Below are positions 30,571 to 39,765 of a DNA stretch of 44,905 nucleotides, piece after piece. The position numbers and the translations under genes are program-made. Origin of the DNA: Deltaproteobacteria bacterium (GTDB lineage Bacteria; Desulfobacterota; QYQD01); the NCBI GenBank assembly GCA_007280345.1, contig QYQD01000026.1, positions 1 through 44,905 of the forward strand, in the 5' to 3' direction. How positions within the stretch are numbered: position 1 is the stretch's first letter; each line of letters opens with the position of its first letter. The notes beneath the pieces are model-generated. The model had not been told where the DNA came from. It made no database searches and saw nothing but the letters and a program-made list of their open reading frames with translations.

Positions 30571-30602
30571 ATTATAACGACGGTAAGATTACAGGAAGAT
30601 TA
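30571..30602 (-). promoter_or_regulatory. Promoter with 11-bp direct repeats, probable response-regulator site
   Basis: Reading the minus strand, TAATCTTCCTG and TAATCTTACCG (30602-30581) are directly repeated with an 11-bp period. TATAAT (30571-30576) follows four bases later. There is no -35 of the TTGACA kind: the repeats occupy its place. This is the layout of OmpR/PhoB-activated promoters. The remainder of 30577-30874 shows nothing else clear. Confidence 0.6.
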
Positions 30603-30874
30603 AAGCGGGAAAGATATACAACAATAGCGGTAAAAATGATCCCGAAAGAGGTTCGCGGGGATTGCCGGAACAGGATAATCGCCGCATAACACGAGTATTT
30701 CAGGAAGAACTGACAACCCCACAGCAAACGTGACAGAAAGGGTTAGCGGTGGTATATATGCCGAAAACGATCACGGCTGCCAAGCTTACCCGGTTCCATA
30801 CCCCAGGGCTATCTTTCATTTTTCAAAGAGTAAAAAGTCGTAAAACGCTAAATTTCATTTAGGAGGAATTTAAA

Positions 30875-31621
30875 ATGGCTTTAAAGGACGAATTAGAAAA
30901 ACACGGAGAGTGGCTTTTTAGACGGAGAAGTTACCTCCCCTTACTTATTCTGCCGATATTACTTGTCGCCTTAAGAAATTCTGAAGGTCTGGAGCAAGTT
31001 TTTGGAGATTTAGCAGATGGCCTCTGGGAAGCCTTCTGCATAGTAATATCTCTTACCGGGTTAGCGGTCCGTTGCATTACGGTCGGCTTTGTGCCGGGTG
31101 GGACATCGGGTAGAAATACAGAAAAACAAATAGCAGAATCACTTAACACGACCGGTATGTACTCAATAGTAAGAAACCCCCTTTATCTGGGAAATTTTTT
31201 CATCTTTTTAGGATTCGCCTTGTTTATTGAGGTATGGTGGTTTACGCTGATCGCTGTTTTGGCATTCTGGTTATATTATGAAAGAATAGTCTTTGCGGAA
31301 GAAGAATTTTTGCGGAGAAAATTCGGGGATGCATTCCTGCAATGGGCCGGGAAGACTCCGTCCTTCATTCCTAATTTTAGAAACTGGCAGCCACCGAGTT
31401 TACCATTTTCCTTAAGAAACGTTCTCCAGAGAGAATACACAGGCCTATTCGTAATAACTACGTCTTTTACTATCCTGGAGATTCTTGGTGATTTGTTAGC
31501 TGAAGGTGAATTAGAAATAGACCTGCCGTGGGTAATAATGTTCATCGTTGGGTTAATAATATATTTAACATTGAGGACGTTAAAAAAGAAAACCGGAATA
31601 CTTTATGTTGAAGGAAGATAA
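30875..31621 (+). CDS. ICMT/PEMT-like membrane methyltransferase family protein
   Basis: 248 residues with about six hydrophobic segments. The conserved SAM-binding block of the isoprenylcysteine/phospholipid methyltransferase superfamily is present: MYSIVRNPLYLGNFFIFLGFALFI, then YYERIVFAEEEFLRRKFGDAFLQWAGKTPSFIPNF. The substrate in bacteria is usually unknown (lipids, isoprenoids or small molecules). AGGAGGAATTTAAA precedes the ATG. Its TAA overlaps the start of the DedA-PAP2 gene by one base, so both likely act on membrane lipids together. Confidence 0.85.
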   Translation: MALKDELEKHGEWLFRRRSYLPLLILPILLVALRNSEGLEQVFGDLADGLWEAFCIVISLTGLAVRCITVGFVPGGTSGRNTEKQIAESLNTTGMYSIVRNPLYLGNFFIFLGFALFIEVWWFTLIAVLAFWLYYERIVFAEEEFLRRKFGDAFLQWAGKTPSFIPNFRNWQPPSLPFSLRNVLQREYTGLFVITTSFTILEILGDLLAEGELEIDLPWVIMFIVGLIIYLTLRTLKKKTGILYVEGR

Positions 31622-32967
31622 TGGAACATAAGATCATTGGATTCCTGCTCCCTCATCTCAATCACTGGGGATACTATGTTCTACTCCTCGTAACCTTCCT
31701 TGAGACCTCCGCATTCCTCGGCTTCCTTGTGCCAGGTGAAAGCATGATTGTAATAGCCGGGCTTCTGGCCTCCAGGGGGGTACTTGAACTGGGTGATGTG
31801 ATCTGGGTTGCCTCCCTTGGCGCAATAATGGGGGACACGGTGGGATATCTTATAGGTAGCAGATTCGGAGAAGGAGCCTTGCTAAGATACGGCAAGTACT
31901 TCTTCCTCAAAAAGGAGCATCTCGATGATGCCAAGAGATTTTTTGCCAAACACGGCGGGAAGACCGTGTTCTTCGGTCGCTTTATGGCCTGGCTCAGGGC
32001 CTTTGCCCCGGTTGTTGCCGGCATAACAGGAATGCATTATCCCAAATTTCTCCTTTTCAATGTGGCTGGCGGTATAGCATGGGCAGCAATATTTTCGTTG
32101 CTCGGCTATTTGGTCGGTAATAGCTGGGACATAATTAAGATATACCTCGGCCGTCTGGGAATCTTCGCATTTATAATTGGAGTTATTGTTGTTTATATTT
32201 ATTTTCTTTTCACAAAAAAGAGGCGGCTGATTCGGGAGAAGGCGAGCTGGATTGACAGAAGGCTGTCTGGTCAGATGCCAAAGACATGGGAATTTGTTAA
32301 AGCCCGTTTCAGCGCCAGCAGATGGTACGGATTGAACCTGACACTGGGCATTGTACTTTTTGTCATTGCCCTTTTGTCCTTTGGTGAAATTATTGAAGAT
32401 TTAATAGATAGGGAAACACTATTTTATCTGGACTTCAGGATACAGAGGCTTGTGGAGAGAATTATCACCCCTCAGGTAACGAGGTTTATGGTGGATATAA
32501 CCAATGTCGGCGGTGTCTATCTTGCCTTGCTTGTAACCTGCGCAATCGCCTTTTATCTCCTGTATAAAAGATACTGGTGGGAGCTTTTTAGCGCCTTTTT
32601 AGTGATCGGAGGGGGAGAAACCATCCTGACCCTTTTGAAACTCCTCTTCCACAGGCCAAGGCCAGCCGAACAATTAATAACGGCGCATGGTTATAGTTTC
32701 CCAAACGGCCATGCCTTTTCGGCCGTAATAGTGTATGGTTTTTTAGTATATGTTACATGGAAATTTATCAGGAGTGAGGCAATAAGGTTTATAATATTTT
32801 TTGCATCAATCTTTCTTACCGTTTTCGTCGGTATCAGCCGGGTCTATCTCAATGTGCATTGGTTGACAGATGTGCTTGGAGGCTATACTTCAGGATTTGC
32901 ATGGCTTGTATTTAGCATTATTATGGTGAATACAACCAGGCAGTATTATAAGCATGTGCCATGCTAA
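31621..32967 (+). CDS. DedA-PAP2 fusion: membrane lipid flippase/phosphatase-like protein
   Basis: 448 residues. Residues 1-205 are a DedA/VTT domain (FLETSAFLGFLVPGESMIVIAGLLASRG, FFGRFMAWLRAFAPVVAGITGM). Residues 235-448 are a PAP2 phosphatase-like domain with motif 1 KLLFHRPRP, motif 2 YSFPNGHAFSA and motif 3 SRVYLNVHWLTDVLGG. The usual PSGH of motif 2 is PNGH here, while the catalytic His residues remain. Such fusions are thought to dephosphorylate and recycle lipid carriers such as undecaprenyl pyrophosphate. It forms a two-gene operon with the methyltransferase-like gene. Confidence 0.9.
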   Translation: MEHKIIGFLLPHLNHWGYYVLLLVTFLETSAFLGFLVPGESMIVIAGLLASRGVLELGDVIWVASLGAIMGDTVGYLIGSRFGEGALLRYGKYFFLKKEHLDDAKRFFAKHGGKTVFFGRFMAWLRAFAPVVAGITGMHYPKFLLFNVAGGIAWAAIFSLLGYLVGNSWDIIKIYLGRLGIFAFIIGVIVVYIYFLFTKKRRLIREKASWIDRRLSGQMPKTWEFVKARFSASRWYGLNLTLGIVLFVIALLSFGEIIEDLIDRETLFYLDFRIQRLVERIITPQVTRFMVDITNVGGVYLALLVTCAIAFYLLYKRYWWELFSAFLVIGGGETILTLLKLLFHRPRPAEQLITAHGYSFPNGHAFSAVIVYGFLVYVTWKFIRSEAIRFIIFFASIFLTVFVGISRVYLNVHWLTDVLGGYTSGFAWLVFSIIMVNTTRQYYKHVPC

Positions 32968-33093
32968 GTATCTGTCCCTGACTTTTTTCTTTTACCCTCT
33001 CCATATCTGGTCTCTGATAGTGTGCCCCTAATCGTCTGTGTACCCTTGTTTAATATTTCAGGCAGCAGTCTGGATCTTCCTTTCGTGAAGTAT

Positions 33094-33267
33094 TCAGGCG
33101 AGAGGAAGCCCTAAAAGAGACAATCCGACAATCCACCACAACGATGCGTCGATACCGTAGTAATCAACGACAAAGCCGGGGGCGAAAACAGCAACTGCGC
33201 CGAGCGCATCGCCTACACCCAATGCGATTCCCGAAGCCATATTTGCAATAATAGCTTTAACCTTTGT
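33094..33267 (-). pseudogene. C-terminal remnant of an MFS-type transporter
   Basis: An open frame, bounded upstream by TGA (33268-33270) and ending at TGA (33094-33096), encodes KAIIANMASGIALGVGDAL then GAVAVFAPGFVVDYYGIDASL and a final hydrophobic helix (WWIVGLSLLGLPLA). The Gly-rich helix and Asp-Tyr-Tyr-Gly loop look like the last two membrane segments of a major facilitator protein. Nothing earlier of the gene is left, since the proton ATPase gene begins reading next to it. This fragment fills most of the 32968-33274 gap. Confidence 0.55.
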
Positions 33268-33274
33268 TCAGTTC

Positions 33275-35695
33275 TTATAATCCGAATCTTCTGAATAAAT
33301 AATATTTCGGAAAATCTATGCCCAGTGTGAATATGGCCGAGAATGCCAGAACAGTGAGAACCTGGTGCAATGTGAGTGACGGGACAAAGATGCCATATAT
33401 GCCTAACAGTGCAAAGCTAATTATAGTAGCCGCACTCAGGATTAATAATTCCCTGCCGGGAATGGATGACCAGAAATGCCTTCTCTCCCTCACGATCAGT
33501 ACTCTGAACTGACTGTTGAATATAAGATTAAGCATTACCATGGTTCGCAGCCTTTCCCCTTCGAGGTGAAAATAATTTATACCAATGAATATCACTATCA
33601 AACCTTCTACTACCAGCAGTATTCCCGGAATGAGTGATGCCAGAGTAATATTTTTCACATTCCACTTGTTAGGATTCGGTGTATGCTTTACATTGTCGGT
33701 TGCCAACGACATGGTTACGAAATCATTTGCGAATACGAGCAGTGACATGCCAAGGAGAGAAAGGACAATATCATGGAGCCATAAAAAGCTTATGGTCAAC
33801 AGGCCCACAAATTCTATAACCTTGGTAACCTTGTTTATAACCCATGAAAGCATCCGTTGATATGTCTGCCTGCTTATAGTTATTGCATCAATTATTACAC
33901 CTATACCCTGCTCGGTCAGCACCACGCTCGCAGATGCCTTTGCCACATCTGCTGCATTGTAAACAGCTATCCCCATCTCTGCCTGTTTCAGTGCAGGTGC
34001 ATCATTGACTCCATCACCTGTCATACCTACCATGTGTCCTCTGGATTGTAAGAGCTTTACTATCCTGTATTTGTCTTCAGGGTATATCTCTGCAAGGCCG
34101 TCAATTTCACCAATAATCTTTACCTGTTCATCCTCGCTTAAGCCTTTAATGTCCTCAAGCCGGATAATCTTATCACCAATCTCCACTTGACGGGCTATCT
34201 CTTTAGCTATGGCTATGTTATCCCCTGTAAGCATCATGGGCTTTACCCCCAGTCTTCTTGCCTCCTCTATCATGCTCTCTGCATCAGGACGGGGCGGATC
34301 GGAAAGCGGCAGCAATCCGGCAAGCCTGAGATTATCCAGGTCATCGCCGTGTGACATGGCGACGGCTATGGTCCTGTAGCCTTTTCGGGAGAACTCCTCT
34401 ATTATTCTGTTAGCATTCTCTATGGTCTCCTTATAAATTCCACCACACATGGACATGACCACCTGTGCTGCGCCTTTAATGGCACTGAACTGCCTTCCAT
34501 TGGCTTCAACAATAGCCTCTGTCCTCTTGATCGAAGGATTAAAAGGCGTATATGAGACCTGCCTGTAGGCATTCAAGTCGATTCCCGTATTTTTGGCATA
34601 TTCAATAACTGCAAGGTCTATGATATCCATGCCCTCTTCTTTGGACGCCAGGGATGCCATTTTGACAACATCCTCCTTTGTGTAGCCCGGAAACGGTATG
34701 CTGTCTGTGACCGTCAATCTGTTCTGCGTTATGGTGCCTGTCTTGTCGAGGCACAAGACATCTATGGAAGCGGCATCTTCTATCGAGTCCAGTCTCGTTA
34801 CCAGCGCTCCTTTTTTTGCAAGCTCCATCGCGCCGACCGCCTGCACTATGGTCAACACCGCTGGAAGCGCCACAGGCACCGCTCCCATAAGGAAAATTAC
34901 AATGAATGTCAATATCGTCAATACGCCGATATGCATCATGAGGGCGTACAGTGAGACCACGACTGATGCGGCTAAGCCCAGATACATCATGTACTTGACT
35001 ATAGCCATCATCACTTCTTCCTGATGGGACTTCGGCTGTGCTGTCCTGACCAGTTCGGCTGTCTTGCCGAAGAATGTATTCCCGCCGGTATTGACCACTG
35101 CACATCTGGCTTCTCCCTGTCGTATTACAGAACCTGAATAGACAATATCCGATTGATGAGCACTTGCAGGCAGGGATTCGCCTGTCAGGGCAGACTGGTC
35201 TACAGAGAGTTCACCGTTCACAATCATGGCGTCGGCAGGCACTATGTCGCCGAGTTTTACGGCTATAATATCTCCGGGCACTATCTCCCTCGCCTCTTTC
35301 ATCGTCCATTTGCCTTCCCGCAATACCTTTGCCCTGACAGCCAGTTTTTTCTTCAGAAGCTCTACTGCCTTTTGTGAACTGCTGGAGTGCTTATGCCCTA
35401 TGACGGCATTTAATGTCAGCAATGCAAAAATTATTAGCCCTTCAAGATAATGTCCTAATATTAATGAAAGTCCCATCGCAAGCTCCAGCAGCCACGGCAT
35501 CGGGCCCCAGTAACGCAGCAGGAATTCGAGGAAAGGGTTTTTCTTTTTCTCCACTATTTCGTTATATCCGAATATCTTAAGCCTATTTTCGACCTCGGAT
35601 TCAATGAGACCATCCATTGATGTTTCTAAGGATTTGAGGGTATCATCAATGGAAAACTTTTCGTATTCAGATGTATTGCGAACTTTTAAATTCAT
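33275..35695 (-). CDS. Plasma-membrane H+-ATPase-like P-type ATPase (P3A)
   Basis: About 806 residues. It has an N-terminal cytosolic segment, about ten membrane helices, actuator ALTGESLPAS, phosphorylation site CLDKTGTITQNRLTV, hinge MTGDGVNDAPALKQAEMGIAVYNAADVAKASASVVLT, and the C-terminal LVFANDFVTMSLATDNVK. This pattern is that of fungal/plant-type proton pumps, which occur sporadically in bacteria and archaea. It would export protons using ATP, useful for acid stress or pmf upkeep. The track start (35707) adds MRCD; the Met at 35695 (MNLKVRNTSEYEKF) starts the natural protein. Upstream on the same strand is the glucan phosphorylase. Confidence 0.9.
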   Translation of the reverse strand: MNLKVRNTSEYEKFSIDDTLKSLETSMDGLIESEVENRLKIFGYNEIVEKKKNPFLEFLLRYWGPMPWLLELAMGLSLILGHYLEGLIIFALLTLNAVIGHKHSSSSQKAVELLKKKLAVRAKVLREGKWTMKEAREIVPGDIIAVKLGDIVPADAMIVNGELSVDQSALTGESLPASAHQSDIVYSGSVIRQGEARCAVVNTGGNTFFGKTAELVRTAQPKSHQEEVMMAIVKYMMYLGLAASVVVSLYALMMHIGVLTILTFIVIFLMGAVPVALPAVLTIVQAVGAMELAKKGALVTRLDSIEDAASIDVLCLDKTGTITQNRLTVTDSIPFPGYTKEDVVKMASLASKEEGMDIIDLAVIEYAKNTGIDLNAYRQVSYTPFNPSIKRTEAIVEANGRQFSAIKGAAQVVMSMCGGIYKETIENANRIIEEFSRKGYRTIAVAMSHGDDLDNLRLAGLLPLSDPPRPDAESMIEEARRLGVKPMMLTGDNIAIAKEIARQVEIGDKIIRLEDIKGLSEDEQVKIIGEIDGLAEIYPEDKYRIVKLLQSRGHMVGMTGDGVNDAPALKQAEMGIAVYNAADVAKASASVVLTEQGIGVIIDAITISRQTYQRMLSWVINKVTKVIEFVGLLTISFLWLHDIVLSLLGMSLLVFANDFVTMSLATDNVKHTPNPNKWNVKNITLASLIPGILLVVEGLIVIFIGINYFHLEGERLRTMVMLNLIFNSQFRVLIVRERRHFWSSIPGRELLILSAATIISFALLGIYGIFVPSLTLHQVLTVLAFSAIFTLGIDFPKYYLFRRFGL

Positions 35696-35711
35696 ATCGC
35701 ACCTCAAATTA

Positions 35712-37835
35712 TTATTCCCCGGCCGATTTCAGTGCATTCTGATAGAACTTCTTTGCATATTCTTTCACCATTCTTCTGGCGCTGAATGACGGAGATGTGC
35801 TTTTAATGGCCCCTTTTATGACCTTTACCCATCCGTGAGGTATGCCGTCATCATCCACCCTGTAAAATAATGGAATTATCTCCTTCTCCAGGAGTTCATA
35901 AATGGCTTCTGCATCCTCCTCATCATTCCCTTTCCCGCCAAAGGCCCATCCATTCTTCCCGTTAAAACCCTCTATCCACCATCCATCAAGAATACTCAGA
36001 TGGGGAACACCATTCAGCGATGCCTTCATCCCGCTGGTTCCGCACGCCTCAAAAGGGGGGAGAGGGTTGTTGAGCCATACATCCACTCCGTGGGTCATGT
36101 ACTGGGCCAGTTGTTCATCATAATCCTCCACAAAGGCTATCCTTCCTCCAAGATCAGGGTCGTGGGCAAAATTAAAAATCCTCTGGAGGATTCTCTTCCC
36201 CGGGTCATCTGCCGGATGGGCCTTGCCTGCAAATATTATCTGCAGCGGCCGCCATCGATTATTTAAAAGTTTCTTTAATCTCTCCATGTTATGAAAGATT
36301 AAATCTGCCCTTTTATAGGTGGCAAAGCGGCGGGCAAAGCCAATAGTTAAGGCAGATGGATCAAGCAGTGTCCCTCCGGCAATAATATTGGTAGGGCTGA
36401 TCCGGTCTTCCACCCATCTCTGGCGCGCCCTATCATGGATGAAATTAATAAGTTTCATCTTCAGCCAGTAATGGGTCTGCCACAGTTCCTTATCAGGGAT
36501 GTCGTCTATCAATTTCCATGTGACCGGGCTGTCATGATCTTCCAGCCAGTTAGGGTCAAGGTATTTATTCAAGAGGAGTTCAATCTTCGGTTCGATCCAT
36601 GTAGGGACGTGAATTCCGTTGGTTATGGAATCGATGGGGACGTCTTCTTCTTTTGTGTCAGACCAGAGGGATTGCCACATCCTTCTGGAGACCTCGCCGT
36701 GCCTCTTACTGACGCCATTGTGATAAGCCGACATTCTGAGGGCAAAGGCGGTCATATTGAAACCGGCATCCGGGTCGCCTGAATGAATTCCCATTCTTAA
36801 AAATTCATCCCTGTTTAATCCCAAAATAGGATAGTAGTGGCCGAAATATTTATCCATCAGATGAAAGGGGAAGACATCATGCTCTGCTGGAACGGGCGTG
36901 TGTGTTGTAAAAACAGTGGTGGAATGCACTCGCCGGGCTGCCTCATTATAATTCATCCCTTCCTCCACCCTCTCCCTGACCCTTTCCAGAATAGCAAAGG
37001 CAGGATGACCTTCGTTCAGATGAAGCACCGAGTGCTTGATTCCCAAAGTATCCAGAACCTCACTTCCTCCAATGCCGAGGACGATTTCCTGGCGCAGCCT
37101 CTGTTCAATATCGCCAATATAGAGATGGGCGGATATACCCCTGTTCCATGGGTCATTTATCTCTATATCCGTATCCATAAGATAGAGTGGTATCCTTCCA
37201 ACCTGAACCTTCCATACAGCCACATGGATGGAAGGTTCAATAAAGGGCACCTTTACCACAAGCTGCTCACCATTTTCATTTAAGACCCTTGAAATGGGAG
37301 CAGCATCCCTGTCGAGGACCTCGTCTATATTCTCCTGCCAGCCATCCGAGCGGATTTTCTGGCGTAAATATCCTTCGGGATACATGAAGCCCACTGCCAC
37401 TAATGGCACTCCGAGGTCGCTGCATTCCTTGATATGATCACCGGCCAGAAACCCCAATCCACCTGCATAAAATGGCAGGGAATGGTGCAACCCGTATTCT
37501 GCTGAAAAGTAGGCAATGGGAAGGCATTCGGGGTCTGCAATGTTTTCTGAAAACCAGCCTCCCTTTGTATTCATCTCTTTACTGAATCTTGCAAGCACAG
37601 CATCATAATGACGGAGATATTCTGGATCGCCTGCAGCAGTTTGCAAAACCTCATGAGGAAGCTCCCTTAGCATCTTTACCGGATTATGCCTGCACTCCTT
37701 CCATATCTGGCGGTCCAGCATCTTAAAGAGCATCCTCGCCGCAGGATGCCAGCTCCACCAGAGGTTGTAAGCCAGTTCTCCGAGACCTGATATCCTGTCA
37801 GGAATATCGGGGAACCTGTTTTTCAAGTCGTCCAT
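35712..37835 (-). CDS. glgP: Alpha-glucan phosphorylase (short, GT35)
   Basis: 707 residues. It degrades glycogen or maltodextrin to glucose 1-phosphate with pyridoxal phosphate. The N-terminal DUF3417-type segment (PDRISGLGELAYNLWWSWHPAARMLFKMLD) marks the divergent short phosphorylase class. Family landmarks are YFSAEYGLHHSLPFYAGGLGFLAGDH, FTTHTPVPAEHDVF, GFARRFATYKRADLIF and the PLP-Lys region EACGTSGMKASLNGVPHLSI. It ends just upstream of the P3A ATPase gene. Besides energy mobilisation in stress, no special role can be read from the context. Confidence 0.95.
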   Translation of the reverse strand: MDDLKNRFPDIPDRISGLGELAYNLWWSWHPAARMLFKMLDRQIWKECRHNPVKMLRELPHEVLQTAAGDPEYLRHYDAVLARFSKEMNTKGGWFSENIADPECLPIAYFSAEYGLHHSLPFYAGGLGFLAGDHIKECSDLGVPLVAVGFMYPEGYLRQKIRSDGWQENIDEVLDRDAAPISRVLNENGEQLVVKVPFIEPSIHVAVWKVQVGRIPLYLMDTDIEINDPWNRGISAHLYIGDIEQRLRQEIVLGIGGSEVLDTLGIKHSVLHLNEGHPAFAILERVRERVEEGMNYNEAARRVHSTTVFTTHTPVPAEHDVFPFHLMDKYFGHYYPILGLNRDEFLRMGIHSGDPDAGFNMTAFALRMSAYHNGVSKRHGEVSRRMWQSLWSDTKEEDVPIDSITNGIHVPTWIEPKIELLLNKYLDPNWLEDHDSPVTWKLIDDIPDKELWQTHYWLKMKLINFIHDRARQRWVEDRISPTNIIAGGTLLDPSALTIGFARRFATYKRADLIFHNMERLKKLLNNRWRPLQIIFAGKAHPADDPGKRILQRIFNFAHDPDLGGRIAFVEDYDEQLAQYMTHGVDVWLNNPLPPFEACGTSGMKASLNGVPHLSILDGWWIEGFNGKNGWAFGGKGNDEEDAEAIYELLEKEIIPLFYRVDDDGIPHGWVKVIKGAIKSTSPSFSARRMVKEYAKKFYQNALKSAGE

Positions 37836-37860
37836 AAGACTTTTCCTTTAATATACGATA

Positions 37861-38349
37861 TTACAAGCCCATAGACAGTGTGATTAAACCATTAATAATA
37901 CCTGCTTCAACGAAACCAAGCTTCCTCCAGAATGACAATGCACTATGATTGTCTGCTTTAACCTTTACGAAAATCTCTTTTACAACAGAATGCCTTTGCA
38001 TACCTTGCGCGCAAAGCTTAAATGCCCTGGTTCCATAACCCATTCGTCTGTTATTTCTGTCGAATATCACCAGGGTCATCTCAGCAGATTTACCGAGTAT
38101 CAGGTTATATAGGCTGATAAACCCTATCCGCCCTGAAGCACACTCTATACAGTAGGCAGGCATAAAGGTCTTTTTTATCCACCACCAGGCGAAAAACCAT
38201 GGTGATACTATAGGTCTGCTCAGACCGCTTGCCTTCAGAATTGCCCCGTCATTCAATCCCCTGAGAATGAAAGGGCCGTCGGACATTCTCAACGGTCTTA
38301 ACCTCAAATTTCCGTCCTCCATGTATCCCGGGATTTTAAGAAAAAGCAT
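37861..38349 (-). CDS. GNAT-family N-acetyltransferase
   Basis: 162 residues of the RimJ/RimL-like GNAT type: RLRPLRMSDGPFILRGLND at the N-terminus, the acetyl-CoA loop NNRRMGYGTRAFKLC, and the final NHSALSFWRKLGFVEAGI. A Trp/Phe-rich insertion (SPWFFAWWWIKKTFMP) is unusual. The target could be a protein N-terminus, an amino sugar or a small molecule. It lies 25 bases before glgP on the same strand. Confidence 0.88.
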   Translation of the reverse strand: MLFLKIPGYMEDGNLRLRPLRMSDGPFILRGLNDGAILKASGLSRPIVSPWFFAWWWIKKTFMPAYCIECASGRIGFISLYNLILGKSAEMTLVIFDRNNRRMGYGTRAFKLCAQGMQRHSVVKEIFVKVKADNHSALSFWRKLGFVEAGIINGLITLSMGL

Positions 38350-38369
38350 GAAACACCTCTGTGTCCATT

Positions 38370-39029
38370 TCAGATCCCCTGCCTGGCACGCCTCTGACGG
38401 GACTCAAAAAGACGTGCAGAGGCCATACCGAATATAAACCCGCCGATGTGCGCCATATAAGCCACCCCACCGCCGGTCTGCCTTTGTACCAATGTCCCAA
38501 CCTCGCTGAATAACTGTATGAGAAACCAGAATCCCACCAATATTATTGCAGGGATAAAACGAATAAAGACAAACCAGCCAAACAAAATCACCGTGCGAAT
38601 TCTATCATGCGGGAAGGTAACAAGAAATGCACCCATGATGGCTGCAATTGCACCGCTTGCACCCAGGCTGGGAACAGTGGAGGAGGGGTTAATGAAAACC
38701 TGTGCCAGAAAAGCTACAAATCCTCCGAGCAGATAAAATACCAAATAGCGGAACCGCCCCATCATATCCTCTATCTCTGGACCGAATGCCCAAAAATATA
38801 CCATGTTGCCAATTATATGCAGCCAGCTGCCATGCATGAACATAGCGGTTATGATGGTAATTAAGTTCCGTCCTGCGGCAATTTCCGCCGGTATGACGGA
38901 CCACCGGATGACGAAGGCATCTCCATTCAATAATTCAAGGAGGAACACTATAGTACTTATCCCGATAATAAAGGCGGTAATTATAGGAAAACTTATAGGC
39001 CTTCGGTCAACATCGCTTAAAGGGATCAA
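38370..39029 (-). CDS. Rhomboid-family intramembrane serine protease
   Basis: 219 residues with six to seven membrane helices. Catalytic Ser is in SLGASGAIAAIMGAFLV (GxSG). Catalytic His is in MAHIGGFIFGMASARLFE. The loop with MHGSWLHIIGNMVYFWAFG carries the conserved WR/HN-type features. Rhomboids cut membrane proteins within the bilayer and help in quality control and signalling. The N-terminal VDRRPISFPIITAFIIGI is typical of the longer bacterial class. It probably shares a transcript with the GNAT and glgP genes. Confidence 0.93.
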   Translation of the reverse strand: MIPLSDVDRRPISFPIITAFIIGISTIVFLLELLNGDAFVIRWSVIPAEIAAGRNLITIITAMFMHGSWLHIIGNMVYFWAFGPEIEDMMGRFRYLVFYLLGGFVAFLAQVFINPSSTVPSLGASGAIAAIMGAFLVTFPHDRIRTVILFGWFVFIRFIPAIILVGFWFLIQLFSEVGTLVQRQTGGGVAYMAHIGGFIFGMASARLFESRQRRARQGI

Positions 39030-39141
39030 ATATTACCTCCACTTGTAATTCTCTTATCTTACCTATTTTCTTAATCCCCCCTGCCAGCGACACAAAAATA
39101 AATCATCCATATATACGCTTTATTTTCAGTAAATTTTTTGT

Positions 39142-39672
39142 TTACGGCTGAATCTGTACATACCCTTCCTGCGTAAGCTGGATTAAGCGGCTCGCCGCTC
39201 CGGTATTTACCTTCACACCCGGCAGCAGGTCTTCATTGCCCCATTTATGGTTTTTCATAGAAACCGCACACTCCTCTATCTGCACTCCCTGCCTTATAAG
39301 TTCGGCTATGAGACCTTTGTAAGGGTTGCCGGTGCTGACCTTGCGAGCCGTATTGTAAGCATTGTCATTCAGAGTCATGTAGGCTGCGTCGCCGTGGAAG
39401 ATGCCTATGATCTGACCTTTTGTCCCCAGGTCCTTAAAACGGTTAGCCAGCAGATGCATATAATTGATGCCTACTGGCAGGTCACCAGCAAACGCCAGAT
39501 GATCCATATTAAATACTACATTAGCCTTTTCCAGTACCAGTGGAATCTCTACATGAATCGCGTGCTCCGCTTTAATGTTTTTGGCATCGGCAGCCGATAC
39601 GATTGGCTCCTGTGCAAAACACACTAACAAAAACGCTGCGAATAAAATCTTCATCCATTTATTCCTGCTCAT
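39142..39672 (-). CDS. Exported DsrE/DsrF-like family protein
   Basis: 176 residues. The signal peptide is MSRNKWMKILFAAFLLVCFAQEPIVSA, followed by a DsrE-like alpha/beta domain (KANVVFNMDHLAFAGDLPVGINYMHLLANRF, QIIGIFHGDAAYMTLND, LIRQGVQIEECAVSMKNHKWG, LLPGVKVNTGAASRLIQLTQEGYVQI). It has a conserved-type Cys in IEECAVS. Exported DsrE relatives occur next to sulfur-oxidation and thiol-transfer genes. The ATG at 39672 has GGAGGTG upstream and starts the signal peptide, so the longer track start (39711) is not used. The next gene upstream is a SoxB/5'-nucleotidase-like hydrolase. Confidence 0.85.
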   Translation of the reverse strand: MSRNKWMKILFAAFLLVCFAQEPIVSAADAKNIKAEHAIHVEIPLVLEKANVVFNMDHLAFAGDLPVGINYMHLLANRFKDLGTKGQIIGIFHGDAAYMTLNDNAYNTARKVSTGNPYKGLIAELIRQGVQIEECAVSMKNHKWGNEDLLPGVKVNTGAASRLIQLTQEGYVQIQP

Positions 39673-39765
39673 TGTAACACCTCCGTTTATATCAATAATG
39701 CGGATATACATCTTTCTGCTCCTTCCTTACCTCCTTTCAATGGACACAAAAATGTCAACTTCCTC

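Noticed and set aside
34602-35105. 167-aa minus-strand ORF
   Set aside because: It lies in another frame of the P3A ATPase gene; composition is unlike a protein and the ATPase motifs occupy the same bases.
36837-37283. 148-aa plus-strand ORF
   Set aside because: Antisense to glgP, whose conserved blocks cover the region.
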